Assembly (NCBI GenBank): GCA_019636285.1
Contig: JAHBXV010000009.1
Location: 1 to 64,000 of the forward strand
Origin: Planctomycetaceae bacterium
Lineage (GTDB): Bacteria > Planctomycetota > Planctomycetia > Planctomycetales > Planctomycetaceae
Length of the DNA stretch: 64,000 nt
Direction: 5' to 3'
Shown here: piece after piece, positions 46,256 through 56,048 of the stretch
How positions within the stretch are numbered: the stretch's first letter is position 1
Layout: each line of letters opens with the position of its first letter
Notes under the pieces: model-generated
Databases searched by the model: none
What the model was told of the DNA's origin: nothing
What the model saw: the letters and a program-made list of their open reading frames with translations, nothing else
Position numbers and translations under genes: made by a program

Positions 46256-48748
46256 ATGTTTTTCGAGCGACTCGGGCGATCGGTTGCGCGCTACTGGCTG
46301 CCCGTTCTGCTGGCTTGGATGGCAACTGTCATCGTGGCCGCTTCACTGGCGCCAGGGTTGGACGACGTCGTTGAAACAGGCGAGTTTTCGTTCCTGCCCA
46401 CCGATAGTCCAAGCCGCGAAGCGGAAAAACTCCTCGCCAAGGCATTTCCCAAGAACCTTCTTTCCAGCAGCGTGGTCATCGTGGCTCGGCGGACGAGCCG
46501 GGCCGAGGGTCTGAACGACGCCGACTGGGACTTCGTGGATGATGGAAAGGACTGGACGCCCGGCGAGAAGCCCCGCGATCTCGTCGACCATGTCCTCCAA
46601 ATCGCGAACGAGGAAGGGGGCCTCGCCGAATCGATCGACAGCCATGTGGCGGGGAACCGCTCCATTATCGCGGAAGTCAGAAGCTTTCGCGATCGCACGA
46701 TCGGCAACCTGCTGACCAGTGAAGACGGTCAGGCGACATTGGTTTTGATCGGCCTGACGACCGAGTTCATGGACGCCCGCAATGGCGAGACCATCGCGCG
46801 GCTGGAAGCCGTTCTCGGAAGCCGCGACATTCGTTACAGCATGCCGCCGGGCCTGGACCTCACGCTCAGCGGAGCGGCGGTGGTCGGTCGCGACATGCTG
46901 GTGGCGCAACGGCGCAGCGCCCAGGCCACGGAAAGCCTGACGGTCGTCCTGGTGGTGATCCTGCTGATCGCGATTTATCGGGCTCCACTCCTGGCGTTCA
47001 TACCGCTCCTGACGGTCTTCGTCTCGGTCCTGCTGACCATGTCGCTGCTCAAGATCGGGGCGCAGTGGGGCTGGGTGGTGCTGTTCAGCGGCATCGAGTC
47101 GTACGTCACCGTGCTGCTTTATGGTGCCGGAGTCGACTACTGTCTCTTCCTGATAGCCCGCTACAAGGAAGAGGTCGACGTGGGCCAGAGCCTGGAAGAT
47201 TCCTCGATTGGCGCCGTTGGTAAGGTTGGCGATGCGATCGCGGCAAGCGCCGGTACGGTGATCTGCGGGATTGGCATGATGATCTTCGCCGAGTTCGGCA
47301 AGTTTCATGATGCGGGAATCGCGATTGCCTTCGGACTGGTCATCGTCCTGATCGCTTCATTGACATTCACGCCGGCCCTCTTGCGAGCATCCGGTAAATG
47401 GGTCTTCTGGCCGCATCTCCCGCAAGAACGCATCGGCGGCGACGCCGGCTGGCTGCCGGCGGCCTCGTGGTCGAATCAGCTTCTGGACTGGCTGCGATCG
47501 ATCGATCTGTGGGACTGGATGGGCAAGCAGCTCTTGCGCCGGCCCGGCTTTATCTGGAGCCTGGCCGTTCTGTTGATGGTTCCCTTCGCGGTCGTGGGCG
47601 TCATTTTTTATACCCACCTCAGCTACGGGCTCCTCTCGGACCTTCCTTCCTCCGCGCCGAGCGTGACGGGAACGAGGGCCGTGCGCGATCATTTTCCGGA
47701 AGGGGCCACCGGCCCGGTCGTTGTCCTGCTTGAAGACCAGACGACGAACTTCGGGATCTCGGGCGAGAACGGGGCCTACGACGTGGCCCGCGACATTTCC
47801 GCCGCTCTGTACGAACGGCGGAAGGAACTGCAACTGGCCGATGTGCGCAGCGCCGCGTTTCCGTTTGGCGGCCCCGAGGACGTCGACGAATCGACCAGCG
47901 GCGCTCAGCGCCGCATCCTTCGCAAGGCAGCCATCGATCATTACGTCAGCCGCGTCGAACCCCACAACGGAACCGTCACGCGACTGGACCTGACGACCGA
48001 AGTCGACCCGTTTTCGCGAGACAGCATCGACCACCTCAATCGGCTTCAGGAGGAAATTCAGAAGACGATTCCGGAACGTCACAAGGCGACCATGACCGTG
48101 CGAATCGCCGGCCCGACCGCCAGCATTCGCGATTTGAAGGCGGTTACCGATCGGGATCAGATTCGTATCAACCTGCTTGTGATTGCGGGTGTCTATGTCA
48201 TTCTGGTCGTTCTGCTGCGGCGACCGGCCATCTCGGCCTACCTCATCGTCAGCGTGCTCTTCAGTTTCCTGGTCACTCTGGGACTGACCTATACCGTCTT
48301 CTGGGCGTTGGATCCTCAAGAGTTCGCGGGGCTGGACTGGAAAGTCCCCATGTTCCTCTTCACGATCCTGATCGCGGTCGGCGAAGACTACAACATCTTC
48401 CTGATGACCCGGATTCACGAGGAACAGGTTCGGCTGGGGCCGGTCAACGGGATCATTCATGCCCTGTCACGAACAGGTCGCATCATTTCCAGTTGCGGCA
48501 TCATCATGGCCGGTACGTTCGCCTCGCTGATGGCCGGAGAACTCCGGGGAATGACCCAGCTTGGCTTCGCGCTCGCATCGGGCGTGCTCATCGACACGTT
48601 CGTGATTCGCCCGATCGTGGTTCCGGCGTATCTGGTCATGCTGAACCAGGGACGATTTGGACCGCTCGGCCCCTGGCTCGGAGCGGAGCCCGCATCGACG
48701 GAGTCCACGCCGGACTCTCCGCCCATCGCGGGCGATTCGCAAGCGTAG
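46256..48748 (+). CDS. MMPL/RND-type membrane exporter
   Basis: 830 residues with about 12 transmembrane segments in two halves: one segment, a large periplasmic loop, then five segments, twice. Loop 1 is about 45-220; loop 2 about 445-640. Typical cues are ESYVTVLLYGAGVDYCLFLIARYKEE and AVGEDYNIFLMTRIHEEQ, whose Asp residues (VDYCLF, EDYNIF) lie in the proton relay. It probably exports a lipid or hydrophobic compound using the proton gradient, as mycobacterial MmpL or hopanoid HpnN proteins do. No membrane-fusion partner or regulator is adjacent. Confidence 0.9.
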   Translation: MFFERLGRSVARYWLPVLLAWMATVIVAASLAPGLDDVVETGEFSFLPTDSPSREAEKLLAKAFPKNLLSSSVVIVARRTSRAEGLNDADWDFVDDGKDWTPGEKPRDLVDHVLQIANEEGGLAESIDSHVAGNRSIIAEVRSFRDRTIGNLLTSEDGQATLVLIGLTTEFMDARNGETIARLEAVLGSRDIRYSMPPGLDLTLSGAAVVGRDMLVAQRRSAQATESLTVVLVVILLIAIYRAPLLAFIPLLTVFVSVLLTMSLLKIGAQWGWVVLFSGIESYVTVLLYGAGVDYCLFLIARYKEEVDVGQSLEDSSIGAVGKVGDAIAASAGTVICGIGMMIFAEFGKFHDAGIAIAFGLVIVLIASLTFTPALLRASGKWVFWPHLPQERIGGDAGWLPAASWSNQLLDWLRSIDLWDWMGKQLLRRPGFIWSLAVLLMVPFAVVGVIFYTHLSYGLLSDLPSSAPSVTGTRAVRDHFPEGATGPVVVLLEDQTTNFGISGENGAYDVARDISAALYERRKELQLADVRSAAFPFGGPEDVDESTSGAQRRILRKAAIDHYVSRVEPHNGTVTRLDLTTEVDPFSRDSIDHLNRLQEEIQKTIPERHKATMTVRIAGPTASIRDLKAVTDRDQIRINLLVIAGVYVILVVLLRRPAISAYLIVSVLFSFLVTLGLTYTVFWALDPQEFAGLDWKVPMFLFTILIAVGEDYNIFLMTRIHEEQVRLGPVNGIIHALSRTGRIISSCGIIMAGTFASLMAGELRGMTQLGFALASGVLIDTFVIRPIVVPAYLVMLNQGRFGPLGPWLGAEPASTESTPDSPPIAGDSQA

Positions 48749-48763
48749 CTGGACCTCGCATCG

Positions 48764-49549
48764 CTACGGCCGCGCTTCGCGAACAGTCAACAAATCGCGG
48801 TGCAGCCGCCCGACCTGCCACATATAGCGTGGGCCATAGCCGGCACGCGGCGCCCAGGTATTCGCGGCCGCGCGTTTCAAGGCGGGGAGCGCGGTTTCCG
48901 GTCGGCCTTCGACGTCTTCGAACAGGCCCACATACAGATCGATGTAAAAACTCTGCTGCATACGCTGCGCGGGAGTCAGCTCGCGAGCCGCGAATTCGTC
49001 CTGCAACTGTCGCGTGGTAAGCGATCCCTCGAACAGCCGGTAAATCACGGGAAAAGGTTCTCGGTCGTCTTTTTCATACTTGAGCAGTGTCTCGCGAGCG
49101 GCGGCCGCTCCGCGGGCTTTGTACAGACACAGAAATCGCCAGATGCCATTTTCGCGATCGACATTGTCGAAACTATGGTACGCCTCGAACTGCGCGGCGG
49201 CGGCTTCGTAGTTCTTGTCATAGAACAACGCGATTCCCCGCCGCCAATGCGATGACTTCAATGATTCGTCAAGCTTCAGCATCTCGTCGTAGTCAGCTAC
49301 GGCCCCGGAAAAATCGGCCGCGAAGAATCGGGCATCGCCCCGGCGGGAATACAGCTCCACGTTCTCGGGGTTGTCCGAGATCTGTTCAGTCAGCTTGACG
49401 ATGGTCTCGCGGTATCCCGTCAGCATTCGCGACTCATCGTCCATCGGGGGAGTCTCGTCGGCGGCAAGCCCCATGGAGGCGAGCACGATGCCAACCAGGA
49501 AACCGCTCACCATTTTCCGGCACAATGTGATGTCCGCTCTCTGGCTCAT
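48764..49549 (-). CDS. Secreted TPR protein
   Basis: 261 residues from ATG at 49549; an alternative ATG lies at 49513. A signal peptide (MVSGFLVGIVLASMGLAA) is present. Tetratricopeptide units follow: NPENVELYSRRGDARFFAADF, DYDEMLKLDESLKSSHWRRG and YDKNYEAAAAQFEAYHS. The C-terminal half is also helical (QSFYIDLYVGLFEDVEGRPE). It resembles the NlpI type of periplasmic scaffold. The gene converges on the MMPL gene with a 15-base gap. Confidence 0.82.
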   Translation of the reverse strand: MSQRADITLCRKMVSGFLVGIVLASMGLAADETPPMDDESRMLTGYRETIVKLTEQISDNPENVELYSRRGDARFFAADFSGAVADYDEMLKLDESLKSSHWRRGIALFYDKNYEAAAAQFEAYHSFDNVDRENGIWRFLCLYKARGAAAARETLLKYEKDDREPFPVIYRLFEGSLTTRQLQDEFAARELTPAQRMQQSFYIDLYVGLFEDVEGRPETALPALKRAAANTWAPRAGYGPRYMWQVGRLHRDLLTVREARP

Positions 49550-49646
49550 ATTCGCCCTCGCCGTGGCACTCGTTCTTCCGCCTCTTGCCGAGTAATCTGC
49601 CATGTGACCGGAGTGAGACCAAGTCCAGTTGAGCGGAATTTTACCC

Positions 49647-50414
49647 ATGCGTTTCCAGAATCGGGTCGTCATCGTGACCGGTGGCGCCAATGGGATTGGC
49701 GGCGGATGCAGTCGTGTTTTCGCGGGCGAAGGCGGCCGGGTCGCGATTCTCGATCGCGATGAACAAGCGGCATTCCAGTTGGCCGACGAGTTGACTGCCA
49801 CGGGGCCTGGTTCCGCGAAGGCTTATCGCTGCGACGTCAGCCAGCCCGATGAACTGCGCGCGACGATCGAACAGGTGGTCGCCGATTCGGGTCGCATCGA
49901 CTGCCTGATTAACAATGCGGGCATCCATCCGCCGTCGCTGTTGTTGAACGAAACCTCGCTCGACATTCTGGAGACGGTCTGGCGGGTCAATTTTGTCAGT
50001 ACGTTTGTCGCGAGCCAGTGCGCGGTTCCGCATTTGAAAATCACGCAAGGGACCATTGTCAACATCTCGTCGATGACAGCCGTGCTGGGGCAACACGGGT
50101 CGACGGCCTATGCCGCGACGAAAGCGGCCCAGGTCGGCTTCACCAAGTCGCTGGCGATCGAACTGGGACCGCATGGCGTGCGGGTCAATGCGATTCTTCC
50201 CAGCAACATCGACACTCCTTTGATGCATGAATGGGCCAACACGCTGGACGATCCGGCCTCAGCCCTCGACCGCGTTGCGAAGCTCCAGGTGTTTGGCCGC
50301 ATGGGAAGTCCCGAAGAAATTGGCCGAACCGCCTTGTTCCTCGCGACGGACGACTCGAGTTTTCTGACCGGCCAGGCGCTGGAAGTCGAAGGCGGGGCGA
50401 GCCTGGACTACTGA
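49647..50414 (+). CDS. Short-chain dehydrogenase/reductase (SDR), classical type
   Basis: 255 residues. The nucleotide loop is VTGGANGIGGG; Ser of NISSMTAVLG and Tyr/Lys of YAATK are the catalytic residues. LDRDEQ after strand 2 carries Asp, which favours NAD(H) over NADP(H). The C-terminus ends LEVEGGASLDY. The substrate is an alcohol, sugar or keto-ester; it cannot be read from sequence. ATG at 49647 was chosen over a TTG 18 bases upstream. Confidence 0.9.
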   Translation: MRFQNRVVIVTGGANGIGGGCSRVFAGEGGRVAILDRDEQAAFQLADELTATGPGSAKAYRCDVSQPDELRATIEQVVADSGRIDCLINNAGIHPPSLLLNETSLDILETVWRVNFVSTFVASQCAVPHLKITQGTIVNISSMTAVLGQHGSTAYAATKAAQVGFTKSLAIELGPHGVRVNAILPSNIDTPLMHEWANTLDDPASALDRVAKLQVFGRMGSPEEIGRTALFLATDDSSFLTGQALEVEGGASLDY

Positions 50415-50537
50415 TGATTCGTCAATGCTCAGTAGTCCCATCCCGCTTTCGAGGCGCTGATTGCGTTGTCGAGACCGTGCGGTTATCACAGGAGCACCTT
50501 TCGATGCGTGCTTCCATGATTCTCCACCGAGTTCGAC

Positions 50538-52172
50538 ATGACGTTGCCTCACGAAATCGACGATAACACCCTTCCCCCTTCGCAGGATCCGGAAGACCGT
50601 GAAGGGCAAGTCTCGGCCCCGTCGACGCTGTTTGGAAGCCTGGCCGCGATTGGCCCGGGGCTCATTATCGCGGGGAGCATTGTCGGGTCGGGCGAATTGA
50701 TCGCGACCACCAAGACCGGCGCTCAGGCCGGCATCTCATTGCTGTGGCTGATTATTGTCGGTTGCCTCATCAAGGTTTTCGTTCAGGTCGAGCTTGGTCG
50801 CTATACGATCAGCCATGGCGAATCGACTCTCGCGGCTCTCAATCGCATTCCCGGTCCGAAGCTGGTTGTCAACTGGCTGATCTGGTACTGGGTCGCGATG
50901 ATGATCGCCAGCATGGGGCAACTGGGGGGAATCGTCGCGGGCGTCGGACAATCGCTGGCGATTTCGTTTCCCATCACGGGAGATTACGCCCGCGCGATCC
51001 AGGTTCCCGCGGAGAAGGAAATCGCGGCCACCATCAAATGGCGAGATCTGAGTTCCGCTGAACGGGAACAGTTGCCGCCATCGGTGGTCGCACGGCGTGA
51101 CCGGGGAGCGGCGATTGTCGAGGCTCAGTTGGAGCGACTCGGCGCCACCGGAGCCGAGGCCCTGAAGACCGTGCGCGCCGGACTCCCGCTGAAAGATCCC
51201 AAGACGAAAGACCAGCGGATCTATGCGATTGGCTGTGCGATTATCACGGCGTTCGTGCTTTACTTCGGTCGCTACAACCTGATCCAGACGCTGACGACCG
51301 CGCTCGTGGTGGCCTTCACGTTTATCACAGTAGGTAACGTCATCTCGCTGCAGATGACCGACGCATATCACATTCCCCTGAAGGACATCTGGAAAGGCCT
51401 TTCATTCGGCTTGCCACCTTCTGAAGGAGGCGTCCGTCCTGTCGAGACGGCCCTGGCGACGTTTGGCATTATCGGAGTGGGAGCCACCGAGCTGATTGCC
51501 TATCCCTACTGGTGTCTGGAAAAGGGATATGCCCGATTCGCGGGACGGGCGCAACCCACTGACGACTGGGTGAAGCGGGCGCGCGGCTGGATTCGCGTGA
51601 TGCACCTCGACGCTTTCACGTCGATGATCGTCTACACGTTGGCCACAGTCGCCTTCTACTTGATGGGAGTCGCGGTTCTGTACAACGAGGGCCGCGATCC
51701 TGCGGGAATGCGAATGGTGAGCACGCTGGCGACGGCGTATGTGCCGGTGTTCGGCGATTATGCGCGGTGGCTATTCTTGATCGGCGCGTTCGCGGTGCTG
51801 TATTCGACTTATGTGGTGGCGAGTGCCGGGCACGCGCGAACGGTGGTTGATGCCCTGAAATTGTGCGGCGTGATCGATCGATTTCGAGAAGACGTCCATC
51901 GGCGGGCGCTCAATGCCATCAGCTTTGCCTTTCCGCTGATCTGTCTGGTGATGTACCTGACCGTGGGAGAAGACCCGGTCCAACTGGTTTTGTGGTCCGG
52001 TGTCATGCAGGCGCTGATGCTGCCCATGCTGGCCGCGGCCGCGCTCTATCTGCGCTACACTCGGACCGATCGTCGACTGGTCGACATTGGCTGGTGGGAT
52101 GTCGGGCTGATTGTTTCCTCGCTGGGGATGCTGCTGGCCGGGGGCTGGTTGATTTACAGCAAGCTGGCCTAG
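50538..52172 (+). CDS. Nramp-related transporter with altered metal motifs
   Basis: 544 residues, about 11 transmembrane segments. The start of the LeuT-type fold is visible (AAIGPGLIIAGSIVGSGELIATT). In true Nramp proteins helix 1 has DPGN; here that place reads VGSGE. The Met-Pro-His of helix 6 is replaced by IIGVGATELIAYPYW. A hydrophilic insert of about 70 residues (about 150-225) lies between helices. It is therefore a distant Nramp relative that probably carries something other than Mn or Fe. It lies between the SDR and the DUF4178 operon and may not belong to either. Confidence 0.82.
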   Translation: MTLPHEIDDNTLPPSQDPEDREGQVSAPSTLFGSLAAIGPGLIIAGSIVGSGELIATTKTGAQAGISLLWLIIVGCLIKVFVQVELGRYTISHGESTLAALNRIPGPKLVVNWLIWYWVAMMIASMGQLGGIVAGVGQSLAISFPITGDYARAIQVPAEKEIAATIKWRDLSSAEREQLPPSVVARRDRGAAIVEAQLERLGATGAEALKTVRAGLPLKDPKTKDQRIYAIGCAIITAFVLYFGRYNLIQTLTTALVVAFTFITVGNVISLQMTDAYHIPLKDIWKGLSFGLPPSEGGVRPVETALATFGIIGVGATELIAYPYWCLEKGYARFAGRAQPTDDWVKRARGWIRVMHLDAFTSMIVYTLATVAFYLMGVAVLYNEGRDPAGMRMVSTLATAYVPVFGDYARWLFLIGAFAVLYSTYVVASAGHARTVVDALKLCGVIDRFREDVHRRALNAISFAFPLICLVMYLTVGEDPVQLVLWSGVMQALMLPMLAAAALYLRYTRTDRRLVDIGWWDVGLIVSSLGMLLAGGWLIYSKLA

Positions 52173-52294
52173 TCGATACCGTTTGGCGGGCATGGATTCC
52201 GAAAAAAATTGTCGCCGTGACCGCTGGCGATGATCGATTTGAACGGAACTGCGTTTAGAGACGGGGACGATCAGTCAGATCACGGCGGGTGGTG

Positions 52295-53875
52295 ATGGCA
52301 ACGACGGCGAAAGTTCGACTGGCAAAGCGAATGGCCAACTGCCCGGCTTGCGGGGCAAAGGTCGAGTTTCGCGTCGGGACATCGCTGGTCACCGTCTGCG
52401 ATTTCTGCCAGAGCGCCGTCGCGCGCACCGACCGGGGCGTCGAAGACCATGGCAAGGTGGCGGACCTCGCGGAGACGGCCTCGCCACTGGCTCTTGGTCA
52501 AAAAGGAAAGTGGCAGGGCAAGACGCTGCGTCTCGTGGGACGGGTGCAGTATCGGCACTTTGCCGGCGGCGTGTGGGACGAGTGGTATGTTGCCCTGGCG
52601 AATGGCAAATGGGGCTGGCTGGCCGAAGCACAGGGGCAATTCTATCTGACATTGCATCGGAAGCTGTCGGATGCCAGTGCCATCCCGCCCATTGACGACC
52701 TGACGCCGGGCCAGACGATCACGCTGGGGGAAATTGGAGAGTTTACCGTCAACGAGACTGGTACTGCCGCATTTCATGCCGCGGAGGGGGAACTTCCCTT
52801 CGACCCTAGCAAGATCACGCTGCATCGTTATGCGGACCTGTCGGGTCCAAACGGTGCCTTCGCGACATTTGATTACAGCGACAGCCCGCCAGCCGTCTAC
52901 ACCGGCCAGAAGGTGACGCTGGATGAGCTGGAAATTCAGGGGCTGTCCCGCGAAGCAGTCGATACGGCCGTGGGCGCGTTGCAACTGAATTGCCCGCAAT
53001 GCGGGGGAACGCTGCCATTGCATGCGCCGGATTCGGCGCAACGGGCAACATGCCCCAGTTGCCGATCGTTGTTTGCAGTGGCGAGCGGCAAGCTGAGCTA
53101 TCTGCAAACCTTGCAGCCCCCGAAACCAGCACTGGTGATTCCGCTGGGAACGGTCGGCAAGCTCAAGAACATCGACTGGACCGTGATCGGCTACCTGCGG
53201 CGATACGTCACTTACGACAAACGCTATTATTGGGCCGAGTACCTGCTTTACCATCCGCGCGAGGGCTACCGCTGGCTGGTTCACAGCGACGATCACTGGA
53301 GTTTCGTCAGCCCGCTGCAACCGGGCGACGTCAAGGTCAGCGGAGATCGGGCGACCTGGAGCGGGCGGAGTTTTCGCTTGTTTCAATCGACCATTGTTAC
53401 GGTCAGCCAGGTGTATGGGGAATTTTATTGGGGAGTGAAGGCCGGCGAAGAAGTCCACGGCAAGGACTTTGTGAATGCTCCTGACATGATCTCGGTCGAG
53501 ACAAGCGATCCACGATTGACGGGAACCGAGGGGAAGGAAATCAACATTTCGCTCGGCGAATACCTTCCCCACGCCGAACTGGAGCAGGCGTTCGGCCTCA
53601 AGAATGTCCGCCGTGGGTGGGGCGTGGCGCCGAATCAGCCGTGCCCGGTCGGCAATGAAGTCTACGGGTACTGGCTGATCTTCGTCGTCTTCATCGCGGC
53701 TGCCTGGGGACTCTTGTCGAACATGCGTGCCAGCGGAGTCGACACGGCTTTGGGCGTCTGGGCTTTAATATTGGTCTCGTTGCAACCGATTGGCACGATG
53801 ATCTACAAATCGAGTTTCGAAGTCAGCCGCTGGAAAGACAGCGAGTTTAATCCTTACGCGAGTTCGGACGAGTGA
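52295..53875 (+). CDS. DUF4178 protein with two zinc ribbons
   Basis: 526 residues. Ribbon 1 has CPAC (16, 19) and CDFC (35, 38). DUF4178 domain 1 is about 60-130 (GKTLRLVGRVQYRHFAGGVW, DEWYVALANGKWGWLAEAQG). Ribbon 2 is about 232-256 (CPQC and CPSC). Domain 2 is about 280-345 (WTVIGYLRRYVTYD, YYWAEYLLYHPREGYRWLV). Two transmembrane segments lie at about 455-505. DUF4178 proteins often sit beside DUF350 and spermidine-synthase-like genes, as here. The role is unknown; a membrane-facing binding scaffold is a guess. ATG at 52295 follows GTGs in frame. Confidence 0.88.
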   Translation: MATTAKVRLAKRMANCPACGAKVEFRVGTSLVTVCDFCQSAVARTDRGVEDHGKVADLAETASPLALGQKGKWQGKTLRLVGRVQYRHFAGGVWDEWYVALANGKWGWLAEAQGQFYLTLHRKLSDASAIPPIDDLTPGQTITLGEIGEFTVNETGTAAFHAAEGELPFDPSKITLHRYADLSGPNGAFATFDYSDSPPAVYTGQKVTLDELEIQGLSREAVDTAVGALQLNCPQCGGTLPLHAPDSAQRATCPSCRSLFAVASGKLSYLQTLQPPKPALVIPLGTVGKLKNIDWTVIGYLRRYVTYDKRYYWAEYLLYHPREGYRWLVHSDDHWSFVSPLQPGDVKVSGDRATWSGRSFRLFQSTIVTVSQVYGEFYWGVKAGEEVHGKDFVNAPDMISVETSDPRLTGTEGKEINISLGEYLPHAELEQAFGLKNVRRGWGVAPNQPCPVGNEVYGYWLIFVVFIAAAWGLLSNMRASGVDTALGVWALILVSLQPIGTMIYKSSFEVSRWKDSEFNPYASSDE

Positions 53876-53884
53876 CAGGAGCCT

Positions 53885-53960
53885 CCGTCAAAACCCGGTT
53901 GGCGACTCGGACACCTCTACGAATTCAGGAACATTTCGTATGTCCAGAGGGTTTTGACGG
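53885..53960. repeat. Family B 76-base inverted-repeat element, copy 3 (inside operon)
   Basis: Same length as the other two intact copies but in the opposite orientation. Ends CCGTCAAAACCC and GGGTTTTGACGG pair perfectly. It lies 9 bases after the DUF4178 stop and 24 bases before the peptide start, so it would be transcribed within the operon. Confidence 0.85.
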
Positions 53961-53984
53961 TACAACGGAACGGGGCGTTTGGCG

Positions 53985-54161
53985 ATGTGGACGAAATCTT
54001 ATCTGGTAACGGGACTCTTGATTTCCGGGTGGTTCGCCACCGGGGCATTGGCGGGCTGGAAGGGCTGGGCGCCAAAACCCGGTCCTGGTGGTACATACTA
54101 CGGCACAAGCTACGGCGGTCATCGCAGCACGGGCTATGGCGGCTGGGGAGGAGGCAAGTAA
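53985..54161 (+). CDS. 58-residue exported Gly/Tyr-rich peptide
   Basis: Starts MWTKSYLVTGLLISGWF, a hydrophobic segment followed by ATGALAG, which looks like a signal-peptide cleavage site. The mature tail (about 33 residues) is Gly, Tyr and Trp rich with KPGPGGTYYGTSYGGH and ends GYGGWGGGK. Its TAA shares one base with the ATG of the DUF350 gene (TAATG). That coupling, plus the coding-like signal, supports it as real. I know no family. Tyr, Trp and Lys residues could be modified by the enzymes encoded next door; this is only an idea. Confidence 0.7.
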   Translation: MWTKSYLVTGLLISGWFATGALAGWKGWAPKPGPGGTYYGTSYGGHRSTGYGGWGGGK

Positions 54162-54439
54162 TGGCGGGTTTAGCGGGCATCACCCTTGGCGGAATTCTCG
54201 CGCAGGTGGGAACCGTTCCGACAGGCACGGACCTTTTGGTCGCACACCTCATCAGCGGCGTAATCTTTTCGGTGGTCGGACTGGCGGTCTTCCTCGCGGC
54301 CCTGTGGCTGATCGTGAAGTTCTCGCCGTTCTGCGTGGTCAAGGAGATCGAGGAAGATCAGAACACGGCGCTGGCGATCATCATCGGCAGCATTCTGATC
54401 GGGATCGCGATCATCATTGCGGCGGCGATTCAAGGCTGA
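54161..54439 (+). CDS. DUF350 membrane protein
   Basis: 92 residues with two to three hydrophobic segments ([21 protein letters not shown] and [21 protein letters not shown]) and the typical DUF350 features: short length, a [11 protein letters not shown] loop and DQNTALAI before the last helix. E. coli YjfL is a relative. Family members are found beside polyamine-type genes and PspA in other bacteria (from memory). Start codon overlaps the stop of the preceding peptide gene. Confidence 0.88.
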   Translation: MAGLAGITLGGILAQVGTVPTGTDLLVAHLISGVIFSVVGLAVFLAALWLIVKFSPFCVVKEIEEDQNTALAIIIGSILIGIAIIIAAAIQG

Positions 54440-54476
54440 TCGTGTCCGGCGCGGCATAAGAACATCAGGTGATAAG

Positions 54477-56048
54477 ATGGAAGCAGATTCCGGGGTGGAA
54501 GAGCCGACTTCAGCCCCGGTTCCCATGAACCGTGCGCCGCTGTTCCTCTTGTACCTCAACGTCCTTGTCATCGCGACATGCGGGTTGATCTACGAGCTGC
54601 TCGCGGGGACGCTGGCCAGCTATGTGCTGGGGGACTCCGTCACGCAGTTTTCGCTGGTGATTGGAGTCTACCTGTCGGCCCTGGGAGTCGGAGCCTGGCT
54701 GTCGGGCTTCATCACGCGCGGGCTTGCAAGGTGTTTTATCGAAGTGGAACTGGGAGTAGCCCTCATCGGAGGCGCGTCCGCACCGCTCCTGTTTCTGACG
54801 TTCGCCCTGGCCGACTGGTTCGCGCCGATGCTGTATGGCATCGTCTTCGCCATCGGCACGCTCGTGGGACTTGAACTGCCGCTGCTCATGCGGATTCTGA
54901 AGTCGCACCTGGATTTCAACGATCTCGTCGCGCGCGTGCTGGCTTTCGATTACATCGGCGCGCTCGTCGCGTCGATTCTGTTTCCACTGCTCCTGGTGCC
55001 ACGGCTCGGCCTGGTCCGCACGTCGCTGGTCTTTGGTCTCTTGAATGCCGCCGTCGCGCTGTGGGGGACGTGGCTCTTACGTCCGTTGCTCTCGGAACGT
55101 GGGCTGGGGGGGTTGCGCGGCCGCTCGATCCTCGTCGCGGGGCTGCTCGTTGTCGGACTCATCAAGGCCGACTCCCTGACCCACTTTGCCGAAGAACAAC
55201 TCTTTACCAACCCGGTCGTACATGCCGAGACGACTCACTACCAGCGCATTGTCGTCACGCAATCGACCGAGTCGTTTCAACTCTTTCTGAACGGCAACCT
55301 GCAATTCAACTCGGCCGACGAATACCGCTATCACGAGGCGCTCGTCCATCCGCCCATGTTGTCCGCCGAGCGGCACGAACGCGTGCTCGTTCTGGGAGGA
55401 GGCGACGGATTGGGCGTTCGCGAAGTCTTGAGGTATCCGAGCGTCAAGGCGGTGACGCTCGTTGATATCGATCCGGCTATGACGGAGTTGTCAGCCAAGT
55501 TTCCGCCGCTGGCGGAACTGAATGGCGGCTCGCTGAGCGATCCTCGCGTCACGGTCGTCAACGACGACGCCATGCTGTGGCTGGAGCGAAGCGAAAGCCT
55601 CTTCGATGTCGTGCTGATAGATTTTCCCGATCCGAACACGTTTTCGCTGGGGAAACTTTATACGACGCGGTTCTATCGCCTGTTAAGGCGACGATTGACC
55701 GATCAAGCGGTGGTCTCATTGCAGTGTACTTCGCCTCTGGTGGCGCCGAAGTCCTATTGGTGCATCCTCAAGACGCTGGAATCCGCGGGGTTTTACGTCC
55801 GCCCGTATCATGCCAGTGTTCCGTCGTTCGGCGACTGGGGGTTCGCGCTCGCCACGATTCAGCCGCGGCCGATTCCTCGGACCATTCCGGACGAACTCGC
55901 CGCGTCGCTCCGATTTCTGGACAACGAGGCGCTCCCCGCCCTGTTCGCGATGTCGCGCGATCTTGCTCCTGTCGAAGTGGAGATCAATCGTCTCGATAAC
56001 CAGGCGCTGGTGCGCTATTACGAAGCCGAGTGGGACCGATGGAACTAA
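54477..56048 (+). CDS. Membrane-embedded spermidine-synthase-like aminopropyltransferase
   Basis: 523 residues. Residues about 20-235 hold about seven transmembrane segments; the rest is a spermidine-synthase domain. The S-adenosyl-binding loop is [14 protein letters not shown] (about 307), the acidic end of the next strand is LVDIDP, and the catalytic region is LIDFPDPN (about 381). [22 protein letters not shown], before it, carries the substrate-site Asp, Tyr and His. It should transfer an aminopropyl group from decarboxylated SAM to an amine, possibly at the membrane. ATG at 54477 follows AGGTGAT. The stop overlaps the next gene by 10 bases. Confidence 0.9.
   Translation: MEADSGVEEPTSAPVPMNRAPLFLLYLNVLVIATCGLIYELLAGTLASYVLGDSVTQFSLVIGVYLSALGVGAWLSGFITRGLARCFIEVELGVALIGGASAPLLFLTFALADWFAPMLYGIVFAIGTLVGLELPLLMRILKSHLDFNDLVARVLAFDYIGALVASILFPLLLVPRLGLVRTSLVFGLLNAAVALWGTWLLRPLLSERGLGGLRGRSILVAGLLVVGLIKADSLTHFAEEQLFTNPVVHAETTHYQRIVVTQSTESFQLFLNGNLQFNSADEYRYHEALVHPPMLSAERHERVLVLGGGDGLGVREVLRYPSVKAVTLVDIDPAMTELSAKFPPLAELNGGSLSDPRVTVVNDDAMLWLERSESLFDVVLIDFPDPNTFSLGKLYTTRFYRLLRRRLTDQAVVSLQCTSPLVAPKSYWCILKTLESAGFYVRPYHASVPSFGDWGFALATIQPRPIPRTIPDELAASLRFLDNEALPALFAMSRDLAPVEVEINRLDNQALVRYYEAEWDRWN

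Noticed and set aside
47357-48460. 367-codon minus-strand frame
   Set aside because: Antisense to the MMPL exporter gene.
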